From Manduca sexta (taxonomy: Eukaryota; Arthropoda; Insecta; Lepidoptera; Sphingidae), in contig NC_051124.1 in assembly GCF_014839805.1 (NCBI RefSeq), positions 8,122,001 through 8,186,000 of the forward strand: 64,000 nt of DNA. The letters are read 5' to 3'. How positions within the stretch are numbered: position 1 is the stretch's first letter; each line of letters starts with the position of its first letter. This document shows positions 1-11,687 of the stretch, in pieces. Below the pieces are notes generated by a model. It had not been told where the DNA came from, made no database searches, and was given only the letters and a program-made list of their open reading frames with translations. The position numbers and the translations under genes are program-made.

Positions 1-55
1 AGCTCGCGTCGCCCTCGCGCGCCGGCTCTGGTTCGGGGGCCACCACGCCCGTCAG
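1..55 (+). CDS. Pde11: Pde11 exon A (3' part): Ser/Gly-rich N-terminus ending in TPV(R)
   Basis: Read from base 3 this gives LASPSRAGSGSGATTPV, then the first two bases (AG) of a codon completed by G at 3466 to make Arg. The donor is CAG|GTAACG at 55/56. The frame is fixed by the next exon: the join reads TPVRKIS, a segment conserved in PDE11 just before the GAF domains. The Ser/Gly/Ala-rich part looks disordered. The exon runs off the left edge. Bases 1-2 are AG, so an acceptor exactly at the edge cannot be excluded, but nothing upstream is visible to test it. The other two frames are also open over this short stretch, so exon identity depends on the splice join. Confidence 0.82.
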
Positions 56-454
56 GTAACGTTTCAAACATTAAATACTATGACTTATTAATAAAAAGGT
101 GTAGATGCGTTATAAATATTGCGAGTGGCACGCTAAAATTGTACTTATTAGCACCACCAGCCTTAGTATCGCATCAGCTTCTGATAAAGGTTGTCTAAAG
201 AATGTTTCATGAAATGATACGAATGTGATATTAATGAGGTTTTGATATATCATACTAAATTCAAGTATCATACAGTTTGCTATTAAAGTAATATTTAATG
301 TCGTATCTCCATATTTTAACTAAAAATCATTGATTAAATGCGTGTAGTATTACGGCGTTTTCCATTTTCAGTGGTAGGCAGAGGCATATTAACATTCATA
401 TTTCCCTAGCTATATTTAATCCTGGGTAATTCAAAATATTAAAATAAAATTATT

Positions 455-600
455 TACGGGATTTATCGCGGTTATCTATATTATTATTTTCTCCTGACGT
501 TTCGAAGGCTTTGCAGCCTTCATGGTCACGGTGCGGACTGATGTGTTGGTCATCCGCAAGTGGAAGTTACAATATCTACCTTCATTTTACAATAAGTGAC
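455..600 (+). repeat. Dispersed repeat family D, copy 1
   Basis: Shares ordered blocks with 10190-10345: ATTTATCGCGG, (C)GACGTTT(C/T)GAAG, GCAGC near a cluster of C/G, and GTTACAATATCTACCT. Both lie in Pde11 introns in the same orientation. Of unknown class; I recall similar sequence (GACGTTTCGAAGGCTTTGCAG) as a dispersed lepidopteran repeat, which is memory and not a search result. Confidence 0.6.
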
Positions 601-1019
601 ATCTAATTATGTGCACTATCAAAGTGCTAAACCAACAGCATTTTAATTGTAACAGGCCCTTGCCGGTACCGAGCTTGGAATGGCGTTACTCTGATTATTC
701 ATTTTTTTTTAAAAACATTCTACTATTTAAATTAGCACAGTCGATGAAAGGGTCCTAAAATTTGCAATAACACTATAAAATAACATTTTATGCATTTTCA
801 TATATTCCGGTAACTACTAATTATGATAAATGAGCTGATTCTGATTACCTATATATTCACTTCTCAAAAACTTATAAAATTTGCAAGTTAGACCGTAAAT
901 TCACATTTTATCTTCGGATAAACATCGATTTGGTTTGCACAGCAATTCTGCTTACAACGCTCTGCTGTCGGTAAATAGTACAATTGGAACGAAACACGTT
1001 TCGCTCGAAAACTCGATTA

Positions 1020-1270
1020 AAAAACTATTATGATAAAAAAAAAGTCGTGACATTTTTATGGCACGTTCTGAATTTTTTAATTGTAATATTGATGTATAAT
1101 TTGGTTGGCTGCTTTTAGAAGAAGAAAGCCATAGAGTGATTTCTTAAAAAAAAACTATCATTAGTTAAAAAAATTGTGACATTTTATGACACGTTCTGGA
1201 TTTGTAATAGTAATATTGGTATATAATTTGGCTGGCAGCAATTAGATATGGAAAGACATTGAGTGTCTTA
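1020..1270 (+). repeat. 129-bp tandem pair
   Basis: Two imperfect copies about 129 bp apart (GTGACATTTTTATGGCACG at 1047 and GTGACATTTTATGACACG at 1176). Each is followed by GTAATATTG.T.TATAATTTGG(T/C)TGGC. The A-rich start and the TGG(C)TGGC end repeat in both copies. No coding content. It is either a local duplication or a dimer of a small repeat. Confidence 0.75.
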
Positions 1271-1314
1271 TGTGAGGCGAATGTTTAATGTCACAACATG
1301 ATTATGGATTTATT

Positions 1315-1331
1315 TATATATATATATATAC
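1315..1331. repeat. TA microsatellite
   Basis: Short run of TA dinucleotides inside AT-rich intron sequence. Confidence 0.8.
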
Positions 1332-3465
1332 ATTGATTAAACTAGTTACCTATTATGTCCTACGTTTAAAACATTCAAAATTAATCTTAGAAATATTATA
1401 ACGCATAGTTTTAGCGAAAAGTTGGAGCTTCAATAAATTTTCCTTATCCTTTCCTAGACGGAAACGCGAGTGCCTCCATCAATCTTATGTCGTCGTCTTG
1501 TTCCTACCTACCCACAATACCACGAGAATCCTCTGAATAGATTACGAGGACATTCTGTACTTAACTCGTGTTGTATTTTATGTTAAAACCAAACTGCGGA
1601 TTGATTGCTAACACACTATTAATTTCTTATGACATTTCTTACGTCAATAAACTATTATTATTTATGGACGTAAGAAATGGGCCCAACACAAAAACATTAC
1701 TGAAAAATGGACGGCAAAGTCAAATTCGCAATATCGCTTACTCGGAAATACTCTAGTAATTTTGTTTTAAAAACTAAACTACTGAATCGATTTTAAAAAT
1801 ATTTGTATGGGACCAATCTGAAAATATATTCTATAAAAAATCCAAATCGATTAGTAAATGACTGAACTCTGAGGTAACAAACTTTAAATACACATCGAAT
1901 TGAGAATCTTCTTCTTTTTTGGAAGTAGGTTTAAAAAGTGTTGCATAATAGCTGTTATTCATTTTATATCGAAATGAATAAAATTTCATTTATTGTAGGT
2001 ATTGTATAAATATTAGACACGGCTGAGTTAAAGCTTAATGAACACTGGTGCTATTAAACAGCTTTTATTACACGGAGTTTAATAGAACAGACCTTGGACT
2101 AGCACGGATCAAGGCGAAACGAGAAAATAAAGTGATCATATACCGGACACTCTTGGCAGGCGCATGTCTCTTTATCTTTCTAACGTGAATCATAGAAATC
2201 TTGATTTTCTTTTTAATGATACCCTTTTTAAAAGTATGCGCAACACTTCCGATAGGAAAGGCCACCGCGTCGACAGACTTGGTGTTCATAACGATATCAT
2301 TAAGCCAGAAATATCTGTTGATGAAAAAACGCGACGAAACAAACTTAAAGTACCCTCCTTTCATTATCTTTGAAAAGTTAGCGGTCTGTTCAAATAAGTT
2401 TCCTTACAGCCGCCCACTTTTGTTCCATAAGTACAAAATTTGTATTCACCTAATACGGGGCTACTTGAAAATGACTTCCCGAACTTTTAACTGATGATGT
2501 AACCTCGACAGTTCGGAAAGTTCCACTAGAACGTATTCTTTGTTGTTCGGTGTAAATTAAGTGACCAACGTTGTGTACAATTTTTATTTTTATATGATTC
2601 GATATATTTAAATTGTGTGAAGTGAATGTGTTAGATGTTGCAAGTTACAAATCAAAATATTAGTTACCTGTTTATCTTTTCACACATTGTTAAATATTAA
2701 ATTTTATATTAACGTGAGGAAAAAATCTTACCCCTATTAAACTAAATTACGCGCATGAATTAGTGAGATTTGGCATATAAAGGAGTGTAGATAAAAAGAA
2801 ATTATGTTACAAATATATTAAACTCGTCGGTCGAATTTCGACCACTGGACGGCCTCTAGTTTTCATAATACAAAACACACGCAATTTTAATGAACAGGTA
2901 ATACATGAATATGGAACATATTGTTATAATATTGAATATCATATTATGGAATAATTTAAATATCGAACGCAGGAAATAATATTTGTTATTCTCGTGTGAC
3001 GATGGTTCACACAAATGACCTAATCTCTACATAAACCTCAACAGGCGTAGTATTTTACGTCGAATAATTAGTTTATATTTGATATGTATATATATTTTTA
3101 TTTATTATACTAATAAACACGCATAATTTCGCAATTATTTCTCAATTTTCATATATCATTGTGTATGAGTTGACGAAATAATGATTGGCGTTTTTTTTAT
3201 CAGATAAGTCTGGCCCGGTTTTCTTTTACATAATGTGATTTATCATATTTTTTTTATTAAAGCACTATAATGTATTTATGAATAAACATGATCATCTAAT
3301 TGTCTCATCAGCCACAGGAAGTCAATCGTTGAATACAGGCTTCCCTCTCAGAATACCAAGTTGTGTGCTATTTACTGCCTCTTTAGTAATACCTAAAATG
3401 TAGGTATCTACTAGTATGTTACTATCGATCCATAGCCACACTAAAACGCAGTAATGTGTCGACAG

Positions 3466-3643
3466 GAAGATCTCTGCGCACGAGTTCGAGCGCGGCGGTC
3501 TGCTGAAGCCGCTGGTGACGACGGTGGACGGGACGCCCACGTTCCTGGGGGACCAGCCGCCTCACGCCACACCTTCCAGGCCGCAGCGGCGATCAAGGCA
3601 CGAACTTAGACAGCTCGACGAGAAAGAGCTTATATTTGAACTA
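3466..3643 (+). CDS. Pde11: Pde11 exon B: KISAHEF segment and spacer leading into GAF-A
   Basis: Acceptor is GTCGACAG|G (AG at 3464-3465), with a weak polypyrimidine tract; donor is CTA|GTGAGT at 3643/3644. The first base completes an Arg codon, followed by 59 codons (residues 19-77). It begins KISAHEFERGGLLKPLVTT, then VDGTPTFLGDQPPH, a Pro/Arg-rich spacer (ATPSRPQRRSRHE), and LRQLDEKELIFEL. KISA(H/S)EF is a PDE11 hallmark, and the LDEKELIFEL helix runs into the GAF-A start encoded by the next exon (VKDICNEL). The exon is distinctly GC-richer than the AT-rich intron DNA around it. It ends in phase 0. Confidence 0.92.
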
Positions 3644-6380
3644 GTGAGTACTGTGTGATTTGCAGGTTGAGTGTTAGGCTGCAGTTTAGACGATGCCAAG
3701 TTTCTTGCTATTCATGCAAGCCCGCGAATTTGGACTCTAGTCCCTGGCCACAATATTCAAATTCCTTCTGATCAAACAACTCTGTGGTTTCAGTGTCAAA
3801 TAAACGCAGCCTTTCGACTCGACCTCGAGTAGAATTTGTGTTGTTGATATGGTTAATTAACTACTGACGCTACTTACAACTTCATAAGCCTAATCAACAG
3901 AATCCAGCAGAATGATCTTTCTTTATAGGGGTCAAATAGGTGGTATCATAGGGAAGTTAAACTCCAAGCTTTATATTTTAAAATTTCTCAAAGGAACATG
4001 AAATAATGTAAATACCTATATAAAATTAAGTAATGTATTTAAAATGCTTCTTAATTGAGTTTCGAAACGTCGTTCGACTATGTTGATCTATTTATTATGT
4101 TTTGATGGTTACACCTTAACCGTGTACCTTGTCTGTTGTGCCAGTGAGTTTGACACGGGTTCAAATAATCTTACATGCCTTAATATTATGTAAAGTGATT
4201 TCCAAGAAGAAAATTGAGCCCAATAAACCCATTTTCGGAAAACAAATCGAGGTTTTCACGGTTGACGCCACAAACCAATGGGGCGATAAAACAAAGAGAA
4301 ATTTCGAAATTAAACGGCAACACTTGGCGGGCCAAGTGAAATGTTAAGATATTAAACGTGAATAAAGCGAAACCGTCCGCAGGAACCCGGCATATTTTAT
4401 TAATTAGGTATACGAGGCTTGTTGATGGAAATTTAATTTCGCAGACCTTATATTACCGCTATTTTCATTTACTTTTAACGTTAATCTTTTCACTCGTACC
4501 TAATACTCCCTAAATTAATGAACGAATTTTGTGTTTTATAACAATATTTCTGAACGTTCATTGTTATACACATTTGAATGTTAATTTAAATCGTAAAAGG
4601 TAATTAACTTGATAAAGTAACCCCGTTACAATTCGCCCGTTGAAACAAACATATTTTAAATTATATGTAATGAATTGTACAAATTATTTGATAAACGGAA
4701 AAGGTAGTTTGTTAAAAAAGGTTACGATCGATGACGCGTTTGCTACGTTTACAAAAATCAATCACTTATTCAGATGTCATCATAGTTATAGATGACGCAA
4801 AGGTGGGGTGAATTGCTTCATAATTAAATTAGGTATTACATAAATGCATCCAGTACATTAAGTAACTTTACGTGTACAAAAAAAACATGATTGTTCCGTA
4901 GTCTTAGAAAGCAAATTGTCACGTGTGAAAACTTTGAAGTTAAATTTACATAATTTATAATTATGAGCCAAGCAACGTGGCGCGCTCTAGGGGAGGCCTA
5001 TGTATGTTCAGCAGTCAACAGTTGTAGGCTGATGAGAATTTATAGTTACAAAGGCATCTTCCGAAAATTCAGATAGTTCCCCCGAATATGACCTTAAAGT
5101 CCGACCCGTATAGAATTTAACTAAAACAATTCGGTGCCAAAAAATATTTTAACCAAATTGTAGCGTTAAATTCGCTCGCCAATTTATTCTGAGAAACTGA
5201 GAGCCGACAGAGGCTAACACCGAATGTCCTTCGAAAAAAAACACTGGCACTGGCTAGACTGGCTACTAGCCGAAAATTATTACCCAGTGTGAATATTTTT
5301 TGTATAAGAGGGCCTTGGTTTATGGTAGCATATATGTGTACACATATACTTAAGAATTCTCCATACCACTTTCGAGGGCATGTGACTAAACCTTCGCAAT
5401 AGTAGAAAAAGCCAATGCCTAGCAGTGGGCAGTTTAAAACACAGGGCTGGTTATTCTTTTTATATATGGGCTGCAGTGGCGAAAGGTGAAGTTTTCCAAA
5501 AGGGAACATGACAAAACATACAAGTTACAAATATGCATAAATGTGGCCTGCAAATTGTTCTAATGTTAATTATATTCTACATAAATCTTAAATAAAGGGA
5601 AGCCGACAGGGATCGTGTTATATTGACCGTTCGCCACTATTGGGCTGTAGACCAAGAGGATCAACATTCGAACATGCTTGAAAATTGTTTCATCTACCCC
5701 ACATTGAAGAGTTAAGAACAGGTTGCACATTTTGTTAAGCTTGAATGATTGTTAACAAGCAATAAGCATAGGTATCGACTAACCGAAGTCGACTCAGACA
5801 TCAGTACTGATATCTCTGGAGTAATATTTGAGAGCAAAGAAAAATAGGCAAGGGGAAAGAGAAAAGGAAGGAATCTTTTTATTGAAGATTGAATAGTTTT
5901 CTGTGTTTCAGCCTTTTGTACAGCTTTTGAGTTAACTGACCCAAAACACATGATCTACATAACTACATAATGTATTCGCCTATAAATAGCAACACATATT
6001 AAATAATGTTATCATAGTTTTCAATTTTCGCTCTTAATTATTATCTCCGGCCTCAATAAAAGGATTAGGGTGATAAAATCCGCAGACCACGATACGTAGT
6101 CCACGCATTATATCTACCTCCAGCGAGGGTCAATCAAGAGCTCCCGTAATATCATTAAAAGTCAATTTGTGAAGTACGATCCGGTGTCGGTTTACATTAT
6201 TGTGCCTAAATTAGGCCTCTGTCGGCTCGCCACTCGGACACAGGTCAGCGTCGATAAAGCAACCCGTTCAGATAATTACATGTAAACACATCGGCCGCAC
6301 ACCAAACCCCGGTTCAGTGGAAGAGGCGGCTAATTAATTAAATTCGATCCCCTTCGGCGCTCTTATTGTTTCTCCTGTTT

Positions 6381-6884
6381 TTTATCCGCCATTGGAATTG
6401 GCGTGTACGAAACTCTAAACAGTTTTTTTCTCACACATCTAATAGCATGTTGGGTTTTCTGGCAAATGCTTAACCATTGTCTAGCATTCGTTAGTATTCT
6501 TCATTAAAAGTATTAAATTCAAATCTTTCGTCTTATGATTACACTCCTGAACTTTATCCGCAATTGGTATTAGCGTTTACGAACCTATAAACGGTTTTTT
6601 TCTCACATATCTAAAAGCATGTTGGGTTTTCTGGCAAATGCTTAACCATTGTCTGGGATTCGGTAGTGTTCTTCATCAAAAGTAATAATTTCAAATCTTT
6701 CGTCTTATGATTACATTCCTGTATTTTATCTTCAATTGGTATTAGCGTGTACGAACCTCTAAACGGTTTTTTTCTCACACATCTAAAAGCATGTTAGGTT
6801 CTTTGCCAAATGGTTCACCTTTGTCTGGCATTTCTTAGTGTTCATCAAAAGTATTGAAATAAAGTCTTTCGTCTTATGATTACG
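6381..6884 (+). repeat. 172-bp tandem repeat, three copies
   Basis: Three head-to-tail copies start at 6381, 6553 and 6725 (TTTATC..C(A/C)ATTGG.ATT.GCG). The first two periods are exactly 172 bp. Each contains CGGTTTTTTTCTCACA-like, AGCATGTT(G/A)GGTT, GGCAAATG and CAAATCTTTCGTCTTATGATTAC-like blocks. The third copy carries small deletions and ends near 6884. Copies 1 and 2 and copies 2 and 3 look about equally similar, so there is no clear most-recent duplication. Non-coding. Confidence 0.92.
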
Positions 6885-7768
6885 TATAAACTGCATATCA
6901 ATCAAAATATCTTTCTAACACAAAATTCTGCTTCATGTGATCAATTTTTGACATTTCGCTATATGAGCGTCTCTCAGCAATTTTTATTGGACATGGCAAT
7001 CACCCTCATCCATCACGATAAGCATCTTCAACACGTGACTCATTATCTTTGAGGAAAGTGTGCAAAATAAGAGCGACAAGCTCGTCCCATGTCACATCTT
7101 GCGAAAGTGAAATACACAGCAATTCTTTATGGTGTGTCAAGATTCTTAGCCTTATGTGGCGATGTTATATATTTTACTTCGATGTTTAATACACTACTTT
7201 ATATTTTCCCGTTTATAAAAAAATACATAAGTTATATAAATTCTACAGATACGTAATCTTAGCAAAATTAAGATATTGGAAACTAACAGTGTAGTATGTA
7301 TATAAACGTATGCACATTTGCTAGAATGAATACGTTTCTCTTTCAGAAGTTAGTGGACATAATTCACATTACTTCATAATTTCTATGTTTAATTCAATAT
7401 TTACTCATTTATGTTAATGTATGAGAGCGGTGAATGTATAGGGTGTTGATGATATAAAATTATAGTGAATATTTTAAGTAGCGCAACTTGATTCGATATA
7501 CAATACTAATGGCCAGTTTCAGAAGTTTAAAGTAAAATTTATTTGACAGTTATCGTATTAAACGGCTAACGGCTTATACTTTTATGTGACGAGTAGCATT
7601 TATTTAGGAATGACTTCTACCGCCACATCTGTCGCGTTACACGGGCGGCATTATGAAACTTTATGGATTTGAATAAATTCGTGTCACCCGTTGTGACTCA
7701 TTGATCGATGGCCGTTATTGTTCTGTAATCTTTGGCACTCTCTGTCACCGCACCGCCGCGCAGTCTCG

Positions 7769-7932
7769 TCAGTCTCAGTCTCTTTTACTTTATCAACTTT
7801 TTTATTTCACCTCTATATAAACTCGTCACGTACTGTATTCGTGAATCAAATCGAAATTTAATGTGTACGATGGTCGATTAATGCGAACTGCGTCCGAGAT
7901 TCGTAAAGTGTACTGCGCCCACGACATTTCCA
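7769..7932 (+). promoter_or_regulatory. Candidate internal promoter with 5' exon-like segment
   Basis: Two adjacent TCAGTC elements (7769-7774, 7775-7780) match the arthropod initiator TCAGT, and TATATAAA lies at 7814-7821. About 110 bp further is a strong donor-like TTTCCA|GTAAGT at 7932/7933. The region is locally CpG-richer than its surroundings. It could drive a shorter Pde11 transcript starting in intron 2. No in-frame ATG in this segment reaches the phase-0 acceptor at 11542, so any such exon would be non-coding or spliced to another exon. Inference only. Confidence 0.35.
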
Positions 7933-8419
7933 GTAAGTCTGTCTCTGTGCGAAGCCCCCGCGCGCCGTCTACTTGCCCGCATTTGATAAAGGACGCTGTC
8001 CAACGTCGGTACACATGTACTGAACTGTTTTGTTTAAATAGTTTTATTGAAATTGTTTTGCAGTTTGTGTACTTCTAATGGTGTAGTTGATGCCTAAATA
8101 CTTTGTGTTGACTCGTTATCTTAATGGTAATGATTGTCTTTATTTGGCATTCAACAAGTAATTCATATCTACGCTCAGATGTTAGGGTAACACTACTATC
8201 TTCATTCGCTCAAAAATATTTTTAAATTGTCATTATTTTTTGTAGCCCATCATGAACTACGTGTTCCAGGGCTTTGTCCGTAAATATATTTTCCTTATAG
8301 TTTTGACAATTTGAAATTGTGAGTAACCTTTTTGTCCATTAAACCGTTCTTGCCAGTCACCTTGTAATTTCCAGTGTAATAATGAAAACCATATTCGCCA
8401 TTGTGTATTTTTTTCTTGA

Positions 8420-8800
8420 AATGCGTCCGTGTGACGTGATGAACGCTTTTTGCTCCCGTTTGGAGTGATGAACTATCGAAACACGTGTAGGTGAGTTGAC
8501 GTCGCGGGGCGATTGACTGGACAAGACGAACGCACTCGAGTGCGAACGACAGCGCACGTGTGTGTGCGTGGGCGACCGTGAATATTCATAGCATTCATTG
8601 ATGGCTGACGTCTAAAGACCCGTTTATCTGGGAAACACGATAAGTACGCACAGGCGGTCCGGCGATGTAACCTTTCCACTGCGCCGGTATCCACAGACCG
8701 TCATTGTCCACACGCGAAGCATCACGCTCCATTTGGCGGCGTAAATCCCCGAGGGTTCGACCCGTACATTGTGATTACGCGTCTTGTTTGCAATTAGTCG
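8420..8800. promoter_or_regulatory. CpG-rich block with TGACGT and CACGTG motifs
   Basis: GC-rich, CpG-dense island in AT-rich intron. It holds three TGACGT cores (TGACGTGA 8432-8439, TGACGTCG 8497-8504, TGACGTCT 8606-8613), close to the CRE consensus TGACGTCA, and two CACGTG E-boxes (8482-8487, 8555-8560). It also contains the 14-bp palindrome CGCACTCGAGTGCG (8531-8544) and a donor-like AG|GTGAGT at 8490/8491. It may be a regulatory element or promoter about 3 kb before exon C. Its ORFs overlap in several frames and are probably a by-product of low stop-codon density. Confidence 0.45.
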
Positions 8801-10189
8801 AGAATTGGCGTAACCTTGTACTACACGAAGGCCTACAATACGGTTGTTGAGTTATTAAATGAGTTTCTAACGTAACCTAAATGTTTGGTTAAGTCTTCCC
8901 TGATTACTGGAGCGCTACGCTCGACCCAAATAGTCGATAATTAATCATTTTGTGTCGCTATTAACCGAGGACGGTGACTAATGGAGAATGGTGAATTAAC
9001 AAACCCAACTCGGTACTGTATGGCACATTTGTGAATGTGTATTTCTGTATACAAACAGTTGTTGAACGCAATATAATGTCTCCGCTATAAAGGGAATTGT
9101 TGAGCACATTGCGAAAGGATGGCTTCTAATGTGCTCGCTACATTTGAAGACATTAATGCATAACATTGTAGCTTAGTTGAAACGATCATTGTTTGTATTA
9201 TATAGTTGTAATTGTGTAAATTTGTTCAACATTTTGTACTATTATAACCCTTGTATCAATAATTCATGATTTATCAATAAGTAAGTTAACTATGACATTC
9301 AACAAAGCTTTTTTGTTTCATTTAACATCGCAATATGAAAATGAAAATCGTTAATACTTTTTATTTATTTGACGCAAAAGAAACATGATATTTGATTAGG
9401 GCCATATGTACTATTCGAATATGTTGCAAATTATATTAGTAAATATAAACTCGGGGTTGATAGGAGTGCTCGACGGAAATTAGTTCGGAAATCATGTTGA
9501 GCAGTTGGACGGGGTTTGGGGTGTGACAGCGAGTTAGCGGTGTGGGTGGACACTACAGGAGATAGTCACTTCAACGTCTTGGATAAGCGCATTTCAACAC
9601 GAGATTCGTTGGTCCCTCTTCGAATGTCTTTTCCCGGAAAACTATCAGCTGTTGTAGATATTTGCGGGTTTACAAGTCCCCAAACATGGTATACATGTCT
9701 CGTTTAACGCTTTTCGTGTGATTATGAAACAAACATTACTAATTCATATTAACAAGTCATTCAATGGCCGAAATTCGATCGTCGAATTTATTATATTATA
9801 CAAAAAAATATATTTCTCTCCACTCCCCTGTGTGAACTTAAATCATTCCAAATATTAAACTCCTCCGTACCCTTAAATACGCCAAACACTTTTTCTTCAC
9901 ATATTAATATATGTTGATAATATCGTCAGATATTTAAAATGTTATTACTAACTTACTTGTTGTTTTGGTTGTTTGTACCATGTTTGAAACAGTAGCCGCA
10001 CGAAGTCGGTTGCGTCGGTGAATTAGCGTTAATACTGCGGGTTTTATCTTACATGTAGATAATTATTTTTAAGACGTATTTTCCTCGTGTTACTTGGAAC
10101 ATCAAATCGATTCGTTTTAATACGACAATTATCGTTTATCGTGTCGCATAGGTATCGAATTTGTGAGATGATTTATTTTTACGCGATAT

Positions 10190-10345
10190 TGATAAAGAAA
10201 TAAAACTATTTATCGGATTTTATCGCGGCTTTTATATTATAATTATTTCCGACGTTTTGAAGACTGCAGCATTTACGGGGCGAACTGAGGTATAGCTTGT
10301 TCGAAACGTCAATGTTACAATATCTACCTATATTTACAATTATAT
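10190..10345 (+). repeat. Dispersed repeat family D, copy 2
   Basis: Second copy of the family at 455-600: TTTATCGCGGC, TTTCCGACGTTTTGAAGAC, TGCAGCATTTACGGGGCG, and GTTACAATATCTACCTATA. It is more diverged in the middle. Confidence 0.6.
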
Positions 10346-11541
10346 ATATTTTTTAGTTTAAAAAAAATGCTGGTGACTGTCCGCCTTACGCAATAAGAGC
10401 TTATGACACTTGTGAGCTTATTCTACGTAGATTGGACGATCACCAGTTAATGTCGGTATATAATTAAAATATTAAAAACAGATGATTTAAAAATCAGTAA
10501 AAGTTTCTATTAATTACGTGTCAAGGAATTTATTAACATTTCTAAATATAACAGTTAAACAATAGTCAGATCGTCCAGAACGCATTTCACTATCGATTTC
10601 TGTCAATGTAAGCAATTGTAGCTAAGCTTATTTTTGCGTTCAGCTATAGTATAGTTCTGTAAGATTATTTTGGAGTCTGCGTGTCAGAACGTGTTTCTGT
10701 TTTCATTGTTAGGAATGGGATATTTTGCAGAGTAATAAACGCCCTTAGAATTTATAAACAGAGCAGACTTTATTTACTGTTAGCTGAGTTTTACGCTACA
10801 TCGTATGTATCTCAGTTACACCATTTTTTGTTCTCGTTATTTTCCATCGCTATAGAAACTACAATGACATTTTTTATATCAGCCAGCTAAATTGATATAA
10901 TACATATAAAAACTTCAACATTCATTCAGTGAGATACTTAATTTAATTTATATATTAATATTCAATATTTGTAATTGTGTCTATAAAATTTTAATTGTGT
11001 ATAGTTTAATATTTTATAACACGAAAAAGGAGAATAAACAAAATAAAATACTTGAAATGTTTCCACAATGGGCGGTATAATCGCTAAAAGCGATCTCTTC
11101 CAGACAACCTTTGGATGGACAGAAATAGATGTCTAGAAGGCGTGTACAATAAACAGATAGAGTGAGGAATGAAAATACTTCAATAATTAAATATTATAGA
11201 ATACTCAGGGCGCCTTATACCGCCTACGGGAGCGAATCCGTCTTTTTGCTATTATAGGCGTTTTCATTAAAGAACAGTTTTGAAAGCCATATAGGTAAAT
11301 AAGGGACTTTTTGACTCTTACCTACACGGCTATCAAAGCTGTCTTTCGAACGCCCGTAATTTAAAAAAGAGGCATAAGCCCCAGCAGACGGAATAGGACC
11401 CTCTAGCTGTACATATATAACCATTAAGTTACAATCTATTTGACAAGTAACATTTAGTACAGTAAGAATTCAGCATTATTTATAAATCATGCGTCGATAA
11501 TCATAGATTCTATACTGATGCAAATGTATGTTTCGTTGTAG

Positions 11542-11687
11542 GTGAAGGACATATGTAACGAGCTCGAAGTGCGAGTTTTATGCCACAAGATACTGCAGAA
11601 CGTGTCGATATTGCTCGACGCCGATCGGGGCTCGCTCTTCTTGGTACAAGGAGAGAGAGCGTCGTCACCTCACCCACAGAATGGCAG
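11542..11687 (+). CDS. Pde11: Pde11 exon C: start of GAF-A
   Basis: Acceptor TTTCGTTGTAG|GTG (AG at 11540-11541), donor GCAG|GTCAGT at 11687/11688. It gives 48 codons (residues 78-125) plus two bases of a split Arg codon. The start is [19 protein letters not shown], the first GAF-A helix, followed by the beta strand [13 protein letters not shown], typical of PDE GAF domains (ADR.SLFLV). The last part, [10 protein letters not shown], is a loop variable in the family. Reading through the donor meets a stop within about 30 codons, which supports splicing at 11687. Confidence 0.94.

Larger units (their letters stand above)
56..3465 (+). other. Pde11: Pde11 intron 1
   Basis: GT-AG intron of 3410 bp, phase 2. 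AT-rich. It contains a dispersed repeat copy (about 455-600), a 129-bp tandem pair (about 1020-1270), a short TA run (about 1315-1331) and a fragment GTGGTAGGCAGAGGCATA near 371-388 that recurs at 22884-22901. The ORFs in 1568-2494 and on the minus strand at 3322-3540 overlap in several frames, have no recognisable protein and are taken as chance. I see nothing else to annotate. Confidence 0.85.
3644..11541 (+). other. Pde11: Pde11 intron 2
   Basis: GT-AG intron of 7898 bp, phase 0. It has the 172-bp tandem repeat (6381-6884), a promoter-like segment (7769-7932), a CpG-rich block (8420-8800) and a second copy of the intron-1 dispersed repeat (10190-10345). A less clear repeat-like stretch lies at 5395-5520 (GCCTAGCAGTGGGCAG resembles a common lepidopteran retroelement 3' end). 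The GC-richer stretch 6180-6360 is unexplained. The small ORF at 4129-4347 is not recognised and lacks support. Confidence 0.85.

Noticed and set aside
5117..5509. 130-aa minus-strand ORF
   Set aside because: The translation has no recognisable family, and part of it covers repeat-like sequence (GCCTAGCAGTGGGCAG); the Pde11 intron offers no other support.
7863..8078. 71-aa ORF in the promoter-like region as an alternative Pde11 first exon
   Set aside because: Read as starting at 7863 it needs a GTG start. The first true ATG (7881) reaches the 7932 donor in phase 1, which does not fit the phase-0 acceptor at 11542.
8421..8490. Alternative coding exon ending at the AG|GTGAGT donor-like site
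   Set aside because: The ATG at 8421 hits a stop before the donor and the ATG at 8468 ends in phase 2, giving an immediate stop if joined to exon C.
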